Assembly: GCF_019890675.1 (NCBI RefSeq)
Contig: NZ_JAIOAA010000005.1
Span: 1 to 64,000, forward strand
Length of the DNA stretch: 64,000 nucleotides
Direction of reading: 5' to 3'
Origin: Micromonospora sp. PLK6-60
GTDB taxonomy: Bacteria; Actinomycetota; Actinomycetes; Mycobacteriales; Micromonosporaceae
The position numbers and the translations under genes were made by a program. Shown here piece after piece: positions 9,793-19,318 of the stretch. The notes beneath the pieces were generated by a model. That model did not search any database and had not been told where the DNA came from. It was given only the letters and a program-made list of their open reading frames with translations. Numbering within the stretch: the stretch's first letter is position 1; every line of letters begins with the position of its first letter.

Positions 9793-9908
9793 GCCACCGC
9801 ACCGAGCCCGACGCCGCACGGACCGGGGCTGCCCACCGCACCGAGCCCGACGCCGCACGGACCGGGGCTGCCCACCGCACCGAGCCCGACGCCGCACGGA
9901 CCGGACCT
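9793..9908. repeat. 39-bp tandem repeat, three near-identical units
   Basis: The block ACCGAGCCCGACGCCGCACG occurs at 9801, 9840 and 9879, an exact 39-base period with almost no differences between units. It begins about 30 bases after the inverted repeat. Together with the 9531-9640 array it brackets the palindrome with minisatellites of about the same period. Confidence 0.85.
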
Positions 9909-9981
9909 GGCGGGATCGGCACGAAACGGGCCGAAGCCTACGGGTGGGCAAACGACCATGACGCAGGTTCGTCATCGGGTA

Positions 9982-10041
9982 TTGACGCGCCCGTAACGGG
10001 TGCCCTACTTTCGTCGAAACGGTTAGTCGAAGCGTTTCGAC
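9982..10041 (+). promoter_or_regulatory. Promoter and LacI-type operators of the xyloside operon
   Basis: A candidate -35 TTGACG (9982-9987) and -10 TACTTT (10006-10011) are 18 bases apart. Directly downstream are two LacI-family-like half-palindromic sites: GTCGAAACGGTT from 10013 and GTCGAAGCGTTTCGAC at 10026-10041, the second matching its own reverse complement at 7 of 8 paired positions. The outer GTCGAAACG and CGTTTCGAC also form one large inverted repeat. Placement over the start of transcription fits repression by the LacI protein encoded next. Confidence 0.65.
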
Positions 10042-10074
10042 AACCCCCGCCGGAGCACCGAGGGAGGCACGCCG

Positions 10075-11358
10075 ATGGCCACCATGCACGACGTCGCCCG
10101 CCTCGCCGGGGTCTCGCTCAGCACCGTGTCGTACGTGCTCACCGGGGCCCGCCCGATCTCGCAGACCACCCGCGAGAAGGTGCTCGCCGCGATGGCGAAG
10201 CTGGACTACCAGCCCAACGCGATGGCCCGGGGGCTGGCCAGCCGGCGCAGCCGCATCCTCGGCCTGCTGCTGCCGATGGACGACCGGGGCCTCGGCGCCA
10301 CCGAGACGGCCTTCGTCACCGGCGCGGCCGCCGCCGCCAGCGAGGCCGGCTACCACCTGATCCTCTCCCCGGTCGGCGCGGAGGACGCCGAGGACCTGCG
10401 GCGGCTGGCCAGCCAGCGGATGCTCGACGGGGCGCTGCTGATGGAGGTGCGGCTCGACGACGCCCGGGTGCCGGTGCTGCGCGAGGCGGGGGTGCCGCTG
10501 GCGCTGATCGGCCGGACCGCCGACACCGCCGGCCTGTCGTACGTCGACATCGACTTCGCGCAGACCGTGACGGACGCGGTGGCGCACCTGGTCGGCCTCG
10601 GCCACCGGCGGATCGTCTACGTGAACCACTCGGCGGACACCATCGCCGCCGGCTACGGCCCGGCCGCCCGCACCGGCGAGGCGTTCACCGCCGCCATGAG
10701 CGAGCACGGCCTCACGCCGCTGATGATCCCGGCCGAGGACAGCGCGGCGGGTGGGCGGCGGGCGCTCACCGAGGCCCTCGCCCAGGCCCCCGACCTGACC
10801 GCGGTGCTGGCCATGAACGAGCGGGCCATCTTCGGCATCCTCGGCGAGCTGGCCGGGCGGGGGTTGACCGTGCCGGACGACGTCTCGGTCGTCTCGATGG
10901 TCACCTCGCCGCAGGTCGCCGAGCTGGCCACCCCGGCACTGACCGCGATGGCCTCCCCCGGTTCGGCGATGGGCCGGGCCGCGGTGCAGACCCTGCTGCG
11001 CAACCTCGACGTCGATCCGGACGAGGTCCGCCAGCAGTTGCTGCCGTGCGCGCTGGAGGTCCGGGGCTCCAGCGGGCCGGCGCGTACCTCGGGAACCGGC
11101 GCGGCCGGGGCCCGTTCGCAGGGAACCGGCGCCCGGGACACCGGCGCGACCGTCACCGGCGTGGGCGGGACCGGCTCCGACGAGCCGGCTTCGACCAGGA
11201 CCGGAGCAGCCCGCCGCCGCGCTGCCACGCAGCGGCGGGCCAAGAGGAGTACCGGCTCGATACTCACCGAGGAGACTAGCAATGCGACGAATCCGCAGGA
11301 TCGCGGCGGCGGCCCTGGTGGCCGCGCTCGCGACCACGGGCCTGACAGCGTGCGGTGA
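10075..11358 (+). CDS. LacI-family transcriptional regulator of the xyloside operon
   Basis: 427 residues, ATG 10075 behind GAGGGAGG. The N-terminal helix-turn-helix (ATMHDVARLAGVSLSTVSYV) and hinge are followed by a periplasmic-binding-like sugar domain ending about residue 335. The last 90 residues are low-complexity (Gly/Thr/Ala/Arg) and absent from normal LacI proteins of about 340 residues. The open frame also overlaps the next gene by 77 bases. That tail is either a real extension or the result of a lost stop or a small indel. It should control the sugar-uptake and glycosidase genes that follow, and its own promoter. Confidence 0.85.
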   Translation: MATMHDVARLAGVSLSTVSYVLTGARPISQTTREKVLAAMAKLDYQPNAMARGLASRRSRILGLLLPMDDRGLGATETAFVTGAAAAASEAGYHLILSPVGAEDAEDLRRLASQRMLDGALLMEVRLDDARVPVLREAGVPLALIGRTADTAGLSYVDIDFAQTVTDAVAHLVGLGHRRIVYVNHSADTIAAGYGPAARTGEAFTAAMSEHGLTPLMIPAEDSAAGGRRALTEALAQAPDLTAVLAMNERAIFGILGELAGRGLTVPDDVSVVSMVTSPQVAELATPALTAMASPGSAMGRAAVQTLLRNLDVDPDEVRQQLLPCALEVRGSSGPARTSGTGAAGARSQGTGARDTGATVTGVGGTGSDEPASTRTGAARRRAATQRRAKRSTGSILTEETSNATNPQDRGGGPGGRARDHGPDSVR

Positions 11359-12592
11359 CGACGACGGCGGCGGCGGCGAGGGCGCCGACGCCACCAGTCT
11401 GAAGCTCTGGCACTACGAGGGCGCCAATAGCGCGATGGGGGTGGCCTGGGACCGGGCCATCGAGATCTTCAAGCAGGAACACCCGAACGTCACGGTCACC
11501 TTCGAGCGCAAGGCGTTCGAGCAGATCCAGCAGAACGCCGGGATGATCATCAACTCGGCCGAGGGCCCGGACGTGATGGAGTACAACAAGGGCAACGCCA
11601 CGGCCGGTCTGCTCTCCGCCCAGGGCCTGCTCACCGACCTGACCGACGAGGCCACCCGGCGCGGCTGGGACAAGGCGCTCAGCCCGAGCCTGCAGACCAC
11701 CGCCCGGTACGACGACAAGGGCGTGATGGGCTCCGGCAAGTGGTTCGGCGTGCCGAACTACGGCGAGTACGTGATGGTCTACTACAACAAGGACCTCTTC
11801 GCGAAGCACGGCGTCACCGTGCCCACCACGCTGGACCAACTCACCGCCGCGATGGACACCTTCGTGGCCAAGGGCGTCACCCCGCTCGGCACGGCCGGTG
11901 CCGAGTACCCGGCCGGGCAGCTGTTCTATCAGCTCGCCCTCGCCAAGGCGGACCGCTCCTTCGTCGACAACTACCAGCTCTACAAGAACCCGGTGGACTT
12001 CAAGGCCGACCCGCTGAAGTACGGCGCCGAGACCTTCGCCGAGTGGGTGCGCAAGGGCTACGTGTCCAAGGACTCCGCCAGCGCCAAGGCGGAGGACATG
12101 GGCACCGCGTTCATCGCCGGCAAGACCCCGATGATCGTCTCCGGCAGCTGGTGGTTCGGCCGGTTCAAGAGTGAGATCAAGTTCGACTGGGACACCTTCC
12201 TGTTCCCCGGCAACACCCTCAACGCCGGCTCGTCCGGCAACCTCTGGGTGGTCCCGGCCAACAGCAAGGCCAAGAGCCTGGCGTACGACTTCATCGACAT
12301 CACCATGCGGCCGGAGATCCAGGCGCTGATCGGCAACAACGGCGGCGTGCCGGTGGCCGCCGACCCGACGAAGATCAGCGACCCGAAGGACCGGAAGCTG
12401 ATCGAGGACTTCAACCGGGTCAGCTCCGCCGACGGGCTGGCCTTCTACCCGGACTGGCCGGTGCCCGGCTACTACGACGTGCTGGTCGCCGGGTTCCAGG
12501 GGCTGATCAACCAGTCCAAGACCCCGGACCAGGTCCTCGACGCGATCGCGAAGCCGTACGCCGACGGCGTCGCGGAGATCAAGCGCGGCTGA
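11282..12592 (+). CDS. ABC sugar-transporter substrate-binding lipoprotein
   Basis: 436 residues. An Arg-rich start, a hydrophobic stretch and the lipobox LTAC (Cys at about residue 24) mark an exported lipoprotein. The rest is a family 1 extracellular solute-binding fold (SLKLWHYEG, GPDVMEYNKGNA, FGVPNYGEYVMVYYN). The start is the ATG at 11282 with GAGGAG upstream. It captures a sugar for the two permeases that follow; enzymes in the operon suggest an alpha-xylosylated or beta-linked oligosaccharide. No ATPase gene is present, so a shared MsiK-type ATPase elsewhere is expected. Confidence 0.88.
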   Translation: MRRIRRIAAAALVAALATTGLTACGDDDGGGGEGADATSLKLWHYEGANSAMGVAWDRAIEIFKQEHPNVTVTFERKAFEQIQQNAGMIINSAEGPDVMEYNKGNATAGLLSAQGLLTDLTDEATRRGWDKALSPSLQTTARYDDKGVMGSGKWFGVPNYGEYVMVYYNKDLFAKHGVTVPTTLDQLTAAMDTFVAKGVTPLGTAGAEYPAGQLFYQLALAKADRSFVDNYQLYKNPVDFKADPLKYGAETFAEWVRKGYVSKDSASAKAEDMGTAFIAGKTPMIVSGSWWFGRFKSEIKFDWDTFLFPGNTLNAGSSGNLWVVPANSKAKSLAYDFIDITMRPEIQALIGNNGGVPVAADPTKISDPKDRKLIEDFNRVSSADGLAFYPDWPVPGYYDVLVAGFQGLINQSKTPDQVLDAIAKPYADGVAEIKRG

Positions 12593-12597
12593 CCTGG

Positions 12598-12629
12598 GGC
12601 GGGCGGGCCCGGCGACGGACCCGCCCGCC
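12598..12629 (+). terminator. Intra-operon GC-rich hairpin after the binding-protein gene
   Basis: Arms 12598-12610 and 12617-12629 pair over 13 bases with one mismatch around a 6-base loop, just 5 bases after the lipoprotein stop and before the permease ribosome site. There is no U tract. Such hairpins often stabilise the binding-protein mRNA or attenuate the downstream permeases. Confidence 0.6.
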
Positions 12630-12647
12630 ACCGGAGGGGATCTGGCA

Positions 12648-13607
12648 ATGGCTTCGTCCGACACCCTGGTCGCCCCACCGGCGACCCGCACCCCCGCCCC
12701 ACCCGGCCGCCGCCCGCGCCGCGACCTGACGTGGTGGCTGTACCTGCTCCCCGGCGCCGTGCTCTTCGCGCTGGTCATCGGCGTTCCGCTGATCTACACC
12801 GGGTACCTGTCGCTGACCCGCTGGTCGGGCATCGGCGACCCCACCTTCATCGGCCTGGACAACTACCGCCGGCTGCTGGACGACGAGGTGTTCTGGACCT
12901 CGTTCCGCAACACCCTCGCCATGATCGTGGCGATGGTGGTGGTGCCGACCGTGGTCGGGCTGGTGCTCGCCGCGGTGCTCTTCGACACCATCGGCCGCCG
13001 CTTCCGGCCGCGTACCGCCGCGGCGCTGCGGGCCGCCTTCTACCTGCCGCAGGTGCTGCCGGTGGTGGTCGCCGGCATCGTCTGGGGCTGGATCCTGCGC
13101 CCCGACGGCGCGGTCAACGGCCTGCTCGCCGCCGTCGGGCTCGACGGGTGGCGGCACGACTGGCTCGGTGATCCGGACACCGCCCTGCCCGCCGTGATGG
13201 GCGTGATGATCTGGGTGCAGATCGGCTACCCGGTGGTGGTCTTCATGGCCGCCCTGCAACGGGTCGACCCGGAGCTGTACGAGGCGGCCGAGATCGACGG
13301 CGCGGGCTGGTGGCGCCGGTTCCGCGCGATCACCCTGCCGCAGATCCGACCGGAGACCTTCGTGGTGGCGCTGACCTGCACCATCGCCGCGATGAAGGTG
13401 TTCGGGCCGATCTACGCGCTGACCCGCGGTGGGCCGGAGAACGCCACGAACGTGCCGTCCTACTTCGCCTACTACACGTTCTTCAAGAAGCTCCAGGTCG
13501 GCTACGGCTCGGCGGTGTCGACGGTGCTGACGCTGATCATCGTGGTGGTGGCCCTGCTGTTCATCCGGGCCCAGCACCGCGCCGAACGACGCGACGGGGG
13601 TCGCTGA
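12648..13607 (+). CDS. Sugar ABC transporter permease, MalF type
   Basis: 319 residues with six predicted membrane segments. The first is at LYLLPGAVLFALVIGVPLIY, and the binding-protein-dependent EAA loop is YEAAEIDGAGWWRRFRAITL. ATG 12648 follows GGAGGGG. It forms half of the membrane channel with the next gene and imports the ligand of the upstream lipoprotein. The stop is one base from the next start, which indicates translational coupling. Confidence 0.9.
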   Translation: MASSDTLVAPPATRTPAPPGRRPRRDLTWWLYLLPGAVLFALVIGVPLIYTGYLSLTRWSGIGDPTFIGLDNYRRLLDDEVFWTSFRNTLAMIVAMVVVPTVVGLVLAAVLFDTIGRRFRPRTAAALRAAFYLPQVLPVVVAGIVWGWILRPDGAVNGLLAAVGLDGWRHDWLGDPDTALPAVMGVMIWVQIGYPVVVFMAALQRVDPELYEAAEIDGAGWWRRFRAITLPQIRPETFVVALTCTIAAMKVFGPIYALTRGGPENATNVPSYFAYYTFFKKLQVGYGSAVSTVLTLIIVVVALLFIRAQHRAERRDGGR

Positions 13608-13608
13608 C

Positions 13609-14484
13609 ATGGCCGTCACGCTCACTCCGGCGGGGCCCGCCCGGCGGGCGCCGGACCGGCACCACCGCGGCGTCACCCGGTGGCTGGTGCTCGCCGCGGT
13701 CACCCTGGCCGCGCTGGCGATGCTGGTGCCGTTCGCGGTGATGCTGCTCAACGCGTTCAAGTCGCCCGGCGACTACTCGACGAACGGGCCGCTGAGCTGG
13801 CCGAGCGAGTTCTACACCAAGGGTCTGGTGACCTACTGGCGGGAGGCGGACTTCCCGGTCAAGCTGTGGAACTCGACGCTCATCGCCGGCTCGGTGGCGG
13901 TGCTCGCGGTGGTGGTGTCGCTGCTCAACGCGTACGCCCTGGGCATCGGCCGGGTCCGCGGCCGGCTCTGGATCGTCGGCGCGTTCCTGCTGGCCAACAT
14001 GCTGCCGCAGGAGTCGCTGGTCTACCCGCTGTACTACTTCGCCAAGGAGGCCGGCCTCTACAACACCCGGCTGGCCGTGATCATCATCTTCACCGTCATC
14101 CAGAGCGCGTTCGGCACCTACCTGCTCGCCTCGGTGCTCGGCACCTTCCCGAAGGGCCTGCTGGAGGCGGCGGCGCTGGACGGCTCCGGCAAGTGGACGA
14201 CGCTGTGGCGGGTGGTGCTGCCCAACGTCCGGCCCACCCTCGCGGTGCTGCTGGTCTTCTTCTTCATCTGGACCTGGAACGAGTTTCTCATCCCGCTGGT
14301 CATGCTGATCGACAACGAGACCCAGACCGTCCCGGTGGCGCTCGCCTCGTTGCAGGGCGACCGGCTGATGGACGCCCCGACCACCAACGCCGGGGCGCTG
14401 CTGAGCCTCGTCCCGGCCATCGTGTTCTTCCTCATCTTCCAACGCACGCTGAGCCGCGGCATCACGGTAGGAGCCGAGAAGTGA
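13609..14484 (+). CDS. Sugar ABC transporter permease, MalG type
   Basis: 291 residues and six membrane segments. The EAA loop is LEAAALDGSGKWTTLWRVVL and the C-terminal region has the usual QRTLSRGITVGAEK end of MalG-like subunits. ATG 13609 lies one base after the MalF-type stop, and its own stop overlaps the GTG of the alpha-xylosidase gene (GTGA). It is the second channel subunit of the importer. Confidence 0.9.
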   Translation: MAVTLTPAGPARRAPDRHHRGVTRWLVLAAVTLAALAMLVPFAVMLLNAFKSPGDYSTNGPLSWPSEFYTKGLVTYWREADFPVKLWNSTLIAGSVAVLAVVVSLLNAYALGIGRVRGRLWIVGAFLLANMLPQESLVYPLYYFAKEAGLYNTRLAVIIIFTVIQSAFGTYLLASVLGTFPKGLLEAAALDGSGKWTTLWRVVLPNVRPTLAVLLVFFFIWTWNEFLIPLVMLIDNETQTVPVALASLQGDRLMDAPTTNAGALLSLVPAIVFFLIFQRTLSRGITVGAEK

Positions 14485-16716
14485 AGTTCACCGACGGGTA
14501 CTGGCAGCTGCGCCCCGGGGTCAGCGTGCTGCGCCCCGGCGTGGTGGAGTCGGTCGAACCGGACGAGCGCGGCTTCACCGTGTACGCCCCCGCCGGCCGG
14601 ATCACCGGCCGCGGCGACACCCTCAACCGCCCGGTGATCACCGTACGGTTCTTCTCCCCCGCCCCCGGGGTGGTCGGGGTGACCATCGGCCACCACAGCG
14701 GCGGGCTGCCCCGGGAGCCCCGGTTCGCGCTCGACACCAGCACCGACCACCCGGTCACCGTGGAGGTCACCGGGCTCAGCGCGTCGCTGACCACCGGGGA
14801 ACTCACCGTCCGGGTCGCGCTTGTCGACGGGTGGCGGGTGGACTTCCTGCGCGGCGACCGGGTGGTCACCTCGTCCACCGAGCGCAGCGTCGGGGTGGTC
14901 ACCGACGCCGACGGCGGGGCGTACGTGCACGAGCGGCTGGCGCTCGGCGTCGGCGAGACGGTCTACGGCCTGGGCGAGCGGTTCGGCGCGTACGTCAAGA
15001 ACGGGCAGGTCGTCGACGTGTGGAACGCCGACGGCGGCACCGCCAGCGAGCAGGCGTACAAGAACGTGCCGTTCTATCTGAGCAGCGCCGGCTACGGGGT
15101 GTTCGTCGACCACCCGGAGCACGTCTCGTTCGAGATCGGCTCCGAGGTGGTGTCGCAGACCCAGTTCAGCGTGGCCGGGCAGGTGCTCACCTACCACGTC
15201 ATCGACGGCCCGACCCCGAAGGACGTGCTGCGCCGCTACACCGCGCTGACCGGCCGGCCGGCCCGGGTGCCCGCCTGGTCGTACGGGCTGTGGCTGTCCA
15301 CCTCCTTCACCACCTCGTACGACGAGAAGACGGTCACCGAGTTCGTGGACGGGATGGCCGAGCGGGACCTGCCGCTGTCGGTGTTCCACTTCGACTGCTT
15401 CTGGATGCGCCAGTTCCACTGGGTCGACTTCGTCTGGGACCCGGCGACCTTCCCCGACCCGGAGGGCATGCTGCGCCGGCTGCACGAACGCGGGCTGAAG
15501 GTGTGTGTGGATCAACCCGTACATCGCCCAGCGGTCGTACCTGTTCGAGGAGGGCCGGCAGGCCGGCTACCTGGTGCGCAACCCGGACGGCTCGGTCTGG
15601 CAGTGGGACAAGTGGCAGGCCGGCATGGCGCTCGTCGACTTCACCAACCCGGACGCCGCCGCCTGGTTCGCGGGCAAGCTCAAGGTGCTGCTGGACATGG
15701 GGGTGGACTGCTTCAAGACCGACTTCGGTGAGCGGATCCCCACCGACGTGCTCTGGCACGACGGGTCCGACCCGCAGCGGATGCACAACTACTACTCCCA
15801 CCTCTACAACAGGACCGTCTTCGAGTTGCTGGAGGCCGAGCGGGGCGAGGGCGAGGCGGTGCTCTTCGCCCGGTCCGCCACCGCCGGCGGGCAGCAGTTC
15901 CCGGTGCACTGGGGCGGCGACTGCGAGTCGACCTTCACCGCGATGGCCGAGTCGCTGCGCGGCGGGCTCTCGCTGGCCGCCTCCGGCTTCGGTTACTGGA
16001 GCCACGACATCGGCGGGTTCGAGGGCACCCCCGACCCGGCGGTGTTCAAGCGGTGGATCGCCTTCGGGCTGCTCTCCTCGCACTCCCGGCTGCACGGGTC
16101 CGGGTCGTACCGGGTGCCGTGGGCGTACGACGAGGAGGCGGTGGAGGTGCTGCGCCACTTCACCCGGCTCAAGCTGCGGCTGATGCCGTACCTGGCGGCG
16201 GCGGCCGAGGAGGCGCACCGCGACGGCGTGCCGGTGATGCGGCCGATGCTGCTGGAGTTCCCGGACGACCCGACCGCGGCCTACCTGGACCGGCAGTACA
16301 TGCTCGGCCCGGACGTGCTGGTCGCGCCGGTGTTCAGCGCCGACGGCGAGGTGACGTTCTACGTCCCGGCCGGCACCTGGACCCATCTGGTCACCGGCGA
16401 GCGGCTGACCGGGCCGGCCTGGGTGACCCAGAAACACGCCCCGGACAGCCTGCCGGTGCTGGCCCGGCCCGGCGCGGTGATCCCGTTCGGTGACCGGCAC
16501 GACCGGCCGGACTACGAGTGGGCCGACGGGGTCCGGCTGCGGCTGTACGCGCCGACGCCGGGCCAGCGCACCCGGGTGCGCATTCCCGCTCCCGGCGACG
16601 GGCCGGGCGCGGAGTTCGAGGTACGGTACGCCGACGGTGCGGCGACCGTGGAGCTGGTGGCCGGCACCTCGTCGGGGTACGGCTGCGACGTGGTGGACTC
16701 GGAGGTGACGCGATGA
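14481..16716 (+). pseudogene. GH31 alpha-xylosidase (YicI type), frameshifted
   Basis: The protein is read in one frame from GTG 14481 to about 15503 (ending GLKVCV) and continues in another frame from 15505 (VWINPYIAQRSYLFEEG). Both halves align to one uninterrupted GH31 protein of about 745 residues. At 15501-15510 the sequence is GTGTGTGTGG; one further GT would restore VCVWINPY. Catalytic residues are intact: nucleophile Asp in FKTDFGER (codon at 15721) and acid/base Asp in WGGDCES (codon at 15919). QWDKWQ and WSHDIGGFEG are typical of YicI-like alpha-xylosidases, which release xylose from the non-reducing end of xyloglucan fragments. The lesion could be a sequencing error, a real knock-out or slipped-strand variation. 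Confidence 0.85.
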
Positions 16717-18107
16717 CGGCACGGACCTTCCCGCCCGACTTCCTGTGGGGGGCGGCGACGGCGGCGTACCAGATCGAGGGGGCGGCCGACGAGGACGGCC
16801 GGGCGCCGTCGATCTGGGACACCTACAGCCACACGCCCGGGCGCACGTTGAACGGCGACACCGGTGACGTGGCCGCCGACCACTACCACCGCTGGGCCGA
16901 GGACCTGGACCACCTGGCGGAGCTGGGGCTGGGCGCGTACCGGTTCTCCATCTCCTGGCCCCGGGTGTTCCCCGGCGGCAAGCGCAACCCGGCCGGGGTG
17001 GACTTCTACTCCCGCCTGGTGGACGGGCTGCTGGAGCGGGGCATCCGGCCGGTCGCCACGCTCTACCACTGGGACCTGCCGCAGGAGTGGGAGGACGCCG
17101 GCGGCTGGCCGGTCCGGGACACCGCGCTGCGCTTCGGCGACTACGCGGCGGACATCGTCGGCGCGCTCGGCGACCGGGTGGACACCTGGACCACGTTCAA
17201 CGAGCCGTGGTGCTCGGCCTACCTCGGCTACGGCTCGGGGGTGCACGCGCCGGGGCGTACCGAACCGGCCGCCGCGCTGGCCGCCGTACACCACCTCAAC
17301 CTGGCGCACGGCCTGGCCGGCCGGGTGGTCCGCGAGCTGGCCCCGCGGGCCCGGCTGTCGGTGACGCTGAACCTGCACGTGATCCGGCCGGCGTCGGACT
17401 CGGCGGCCGACGCCGACGCGGTACGCCGGATCGACGCGCTGGCCAACCGGGCGTTCCTCGGCCCGCTGCTGGACGGGGCGTACCCGGCGGACCTGCTGGC
17501 CGACACGGCGCGGGTGACGGACTGGTCCTTCGTCCACGACGGTGACGAGCGCACCGCCGCGGTGCCGCTGGACGTGCTCGGGGTGAACTACTACTCGACC
17601 ACCCTGGTCCGGGCCTGGGACGGGGTGTCGCCCCGCTCGGACGCCGACGGGCACGGCCGCTCCGCGCACTCCCCGTGGATCGGCGCCGGCGACGTCGACT
17701 TCCTCCCCCAGCCCGGCCCGCACACCGCGATGGGCTGGAACATCGACCCGACCGGCATGACCGAGCTGCTGCTGCGGCTGCGCGACGAGTACCCGCGCGT
17801 GCCGTTGATGATCACCGAGAACGGGGCGGCGTTCGCCGACGAGGTCGCCCCGGACGGGGCGGTGCACGACGAGCGCCGGGTCGACTACCTGCGCCGGCAC
17901 GTCGACGCGGTGGGCGTGGCGATCGACCGGGGCGCCGACGTGCGCGGCTACTTCGTCTGGTCGCTGCTGGACAACTTCGAGTGGGCGTGGGGCTACGACC
18001 GCCGGTTCGGCATCATCCGGGTCGACTACGACACCCAGGTGCGGACCTGGAAGGACAGCGCGCACTGGTACCGGCGGCTGGTCGCCGGCAACGCGCTGCC
18101 GGACTGA
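16713..18107 (+). CDS. GH1 beta-glucosidase
   Basis: 464 residues from ATG 16713, overlapping the preceding stop (ATGA). The GH1 N-terminal signature [15 protein letters not shown], acid/base Glu164 in TFNEPW, nucleophile Glu369 in ITENGAAF, and [18 protein letters not shown] are all present. There is no signal peptide, so it acts in the cytoplasm on imported oligosaccharides. With the alpha-xylosidase it would take apart isoprimeverose-like or cello-type units: xylose removed first, then beta-glucosyl bonds. It is the last gene of the operon. Confidence 0.93.
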   Translation: MTARTFPPDFLWGAATAAYQIEGAADEDGRAPSIWDTYSHTPGRTLNGDTGDVAADHYHRWAEDLDHLAELGLGAYRFSISWPRVFPGGKRNPAGVDFYSRLVDGLLERGIRPVATLYHWDLPQEWEDAGGWPVRDTALRFGDYAADIVGALGDRVDTWTTFNEPWCSAYLGYGSGVHAPGRTEPAAALAAVHHLNLAHGLAGRVVRELAPRARLSVTLNLHVIRPASDSAADADAVRRIDALANRAFLGPLLDGAYPADLLADTARVTDWSFVHDGDERTAAVPLDVLGVNYYSTTLVRAWDGVSPRSDADGHGRSAHSPWIGAGDVDFLPQPGPHTAMGWNIDPTGMTELLLRLRDEYPRVPLMITENGAAFADEVAPDGAVHDERRVDYLRRHVDAVGVAIDRGADVRGYFVWSLLDNFEWAWGYDRRFGIIRVDYDTQVRTWKDSAHWYRRLVAGNALPD

Positions 18108-18163
18108 AAAGAGTCGGGGGTCGGGTCTAGCCTCTCGGCGAACCCCACGGGAGAGGAAGACCC

Positions 18164-18724
18164 ATGACCACGCTTGAGAACCGCCCGCACACCGCCCTGC
18201 TGGTGGTCGACGTGCAGAACGAGGTTGTCGGCGGGGCGCACCGGCGCGACGAGGTGGTCGCGAACATCGCCGGCCTGGTGGAGAAGGCCCGCCGGGAGGG
18301 GGTGCCGGTGGTCTGGGTGCAGCACTCCGACGACGGGCTCGTCCGGGGCAGCGACGACTGGCGGATCGTGCCGGAGCTGGTGCCGGCCGACGGCGAGCCG
18401 CTCGTCGAGAAGCACTACGGCGACTCGTTCGAGGACACCACGCTCGAGTCGGTGCTCGCCGACCTCGCGGTCGGCCGGCTCGTCGTCACCGGCGCGGAGA
18501 CCGACGCCTGCATCCGCTCGACGCTGCACGGGGCGTTCGTCCGGGGCTACGACGTCACCCTGGTGGGCGACGCGCACACCGCCGGCGACAAGACGGCGTG
18601 GGGTGCGCCGCCGGTGGCGCAGGTGGTCGCGCACACCAACCTGTACTGGGGCTTCCAGGCGGCCCCCGGCCGCACCGCCGGCACCGTCGAGACCAAGGAC
18701 GTCGACTTCAGCGCCGCGTCCTGA
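18164..18724 (+). CDS. Isochorismatase-family cysteine hydrolase
   Basis: 186 residues, ATG 18164 after GAGAGGAAG. The triad of the family is visible: Asp in LLVVDVQNE, Lys in VEKHYGDSF, and Cys116 in GAETDACIRSTLHGAF. Members hydrolyse amide or vinyl ether bonds (nicotinamidase, isochorismatase and many of unknown substrate). A TAGCCT -10-like box lies at 18128. It stands alone downstream of the sugar operon and convergent with the FMN reductase; the substrate is not predictable. Confidence 0.88.
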   Translation: MTTLENRPHTALLVVDVQNEVVGGAHRRDEVVANIAGLVEKARREGVPVVWVQHSDDGLVRGSDDWRIVPELVPADGEPLVEKHYGDSFEDTTLESVLADLAVGRLVVTGAETDACIRSTLHGAFVRGYDVTLVGDAHTAGDKTAWGAPPVAQVVAHTNLYWGFQAAPGRTAGTVETKDVDFSAAS

Positions 18725-18754
18725 GGCCCGCCGCGTCCCGCCGTCCCGCCGCGC

Positions 18755-19318
18755 TCAGCCCGCGTACGCGCGTTCCTGCCGGGCCCGGGCCAGCGCGCGG
18801 GTCCACCAGTCGAGTTGGCCCACCATCTCGGCCAGGGCGGCCCGCGCCGGCCCGGGGTCGCGCAGCTCACCGTCGGTGGTGAACGCGTCGTGCACGTTCG
18901 GGATCAGCACCCCGGTGCGGACGGTGACCACGTGCAGCTCGGCGAAGACGGTGCGCAGTTGCTCCACCGCCCGCAGGCCGCCGGACGCCCCGCCGTAGGA
19001 GACGAAGCCGAGCGGCTTGGCCCGCCACTGCTCGTACGGGGTGTCGATGGCGGTCTTCAGCGGGCCGGGATAGCCGTGGTTGTACTCGGGGGTGACGACG
19101 ACGAAGGCGTCGGCCCGCTCGACGCGCTTGGTGAACCGTTCGGCGTCGGCGCCGCCGCCCAGGTCACCGGGGAGGTCGAGCGCGGCCAGGTCGAGGTGGT
19201 CCACGGCGGCGTCGGTGTGCGCGGCGAGGTGCCGCAGGAACCAGCGGGTCACCGTCGGGGCGATGCGGTCGGGGCGGACGCTCGCGGTGATGACGGCGAG
19301 CCGGTAGGGGTCACTCAT
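18755..19318 (-). CDS. NADPH-dependent FMN reductase family flavoprotein
   Basis: 187 residues with a flavodoxin-like fold: LAVITASVRPDRIAPTV at the N-terminus (phosphate-binding loop), then VVVTPEYNHGYPGPLKTAID and the FVSYGGASGGLRAVEQLR loop that binds the flavin ring. Such enzymes reduce flavins, quinones, chromate or azo compounds with NADPH. The ATG at 19318 lies inside the end of the N-acetyltransferase gene (8-base overlap), so the two are translated together as the last genes of a LacI-headed operon. Confidence 0.88.
   Translation of the reverse strand: MSDPYRLAVITASVRPDRIAPTVTRWFLRHLAAHTDAAVDHLDLAALDLPGDLGGGADAERFTKRVERADAFVVVTPEYNHGYPGPLKTAIDTPYEQWRAKPLGFVSYGGASGGLRAVEQLRTVFAELHVVTVRTGVLIPNVHDAFTTDGELRDPGPARAALAEMVGQLDWWTRALARARQERAYAG

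Noticed and set aside
15505..16716. Separate gene starting at GTG 15505
   Set aside because: It begins in the middle of the GH31 barrel, without a ribosome site, and continues exactly where the upstream frame stops matching the family.
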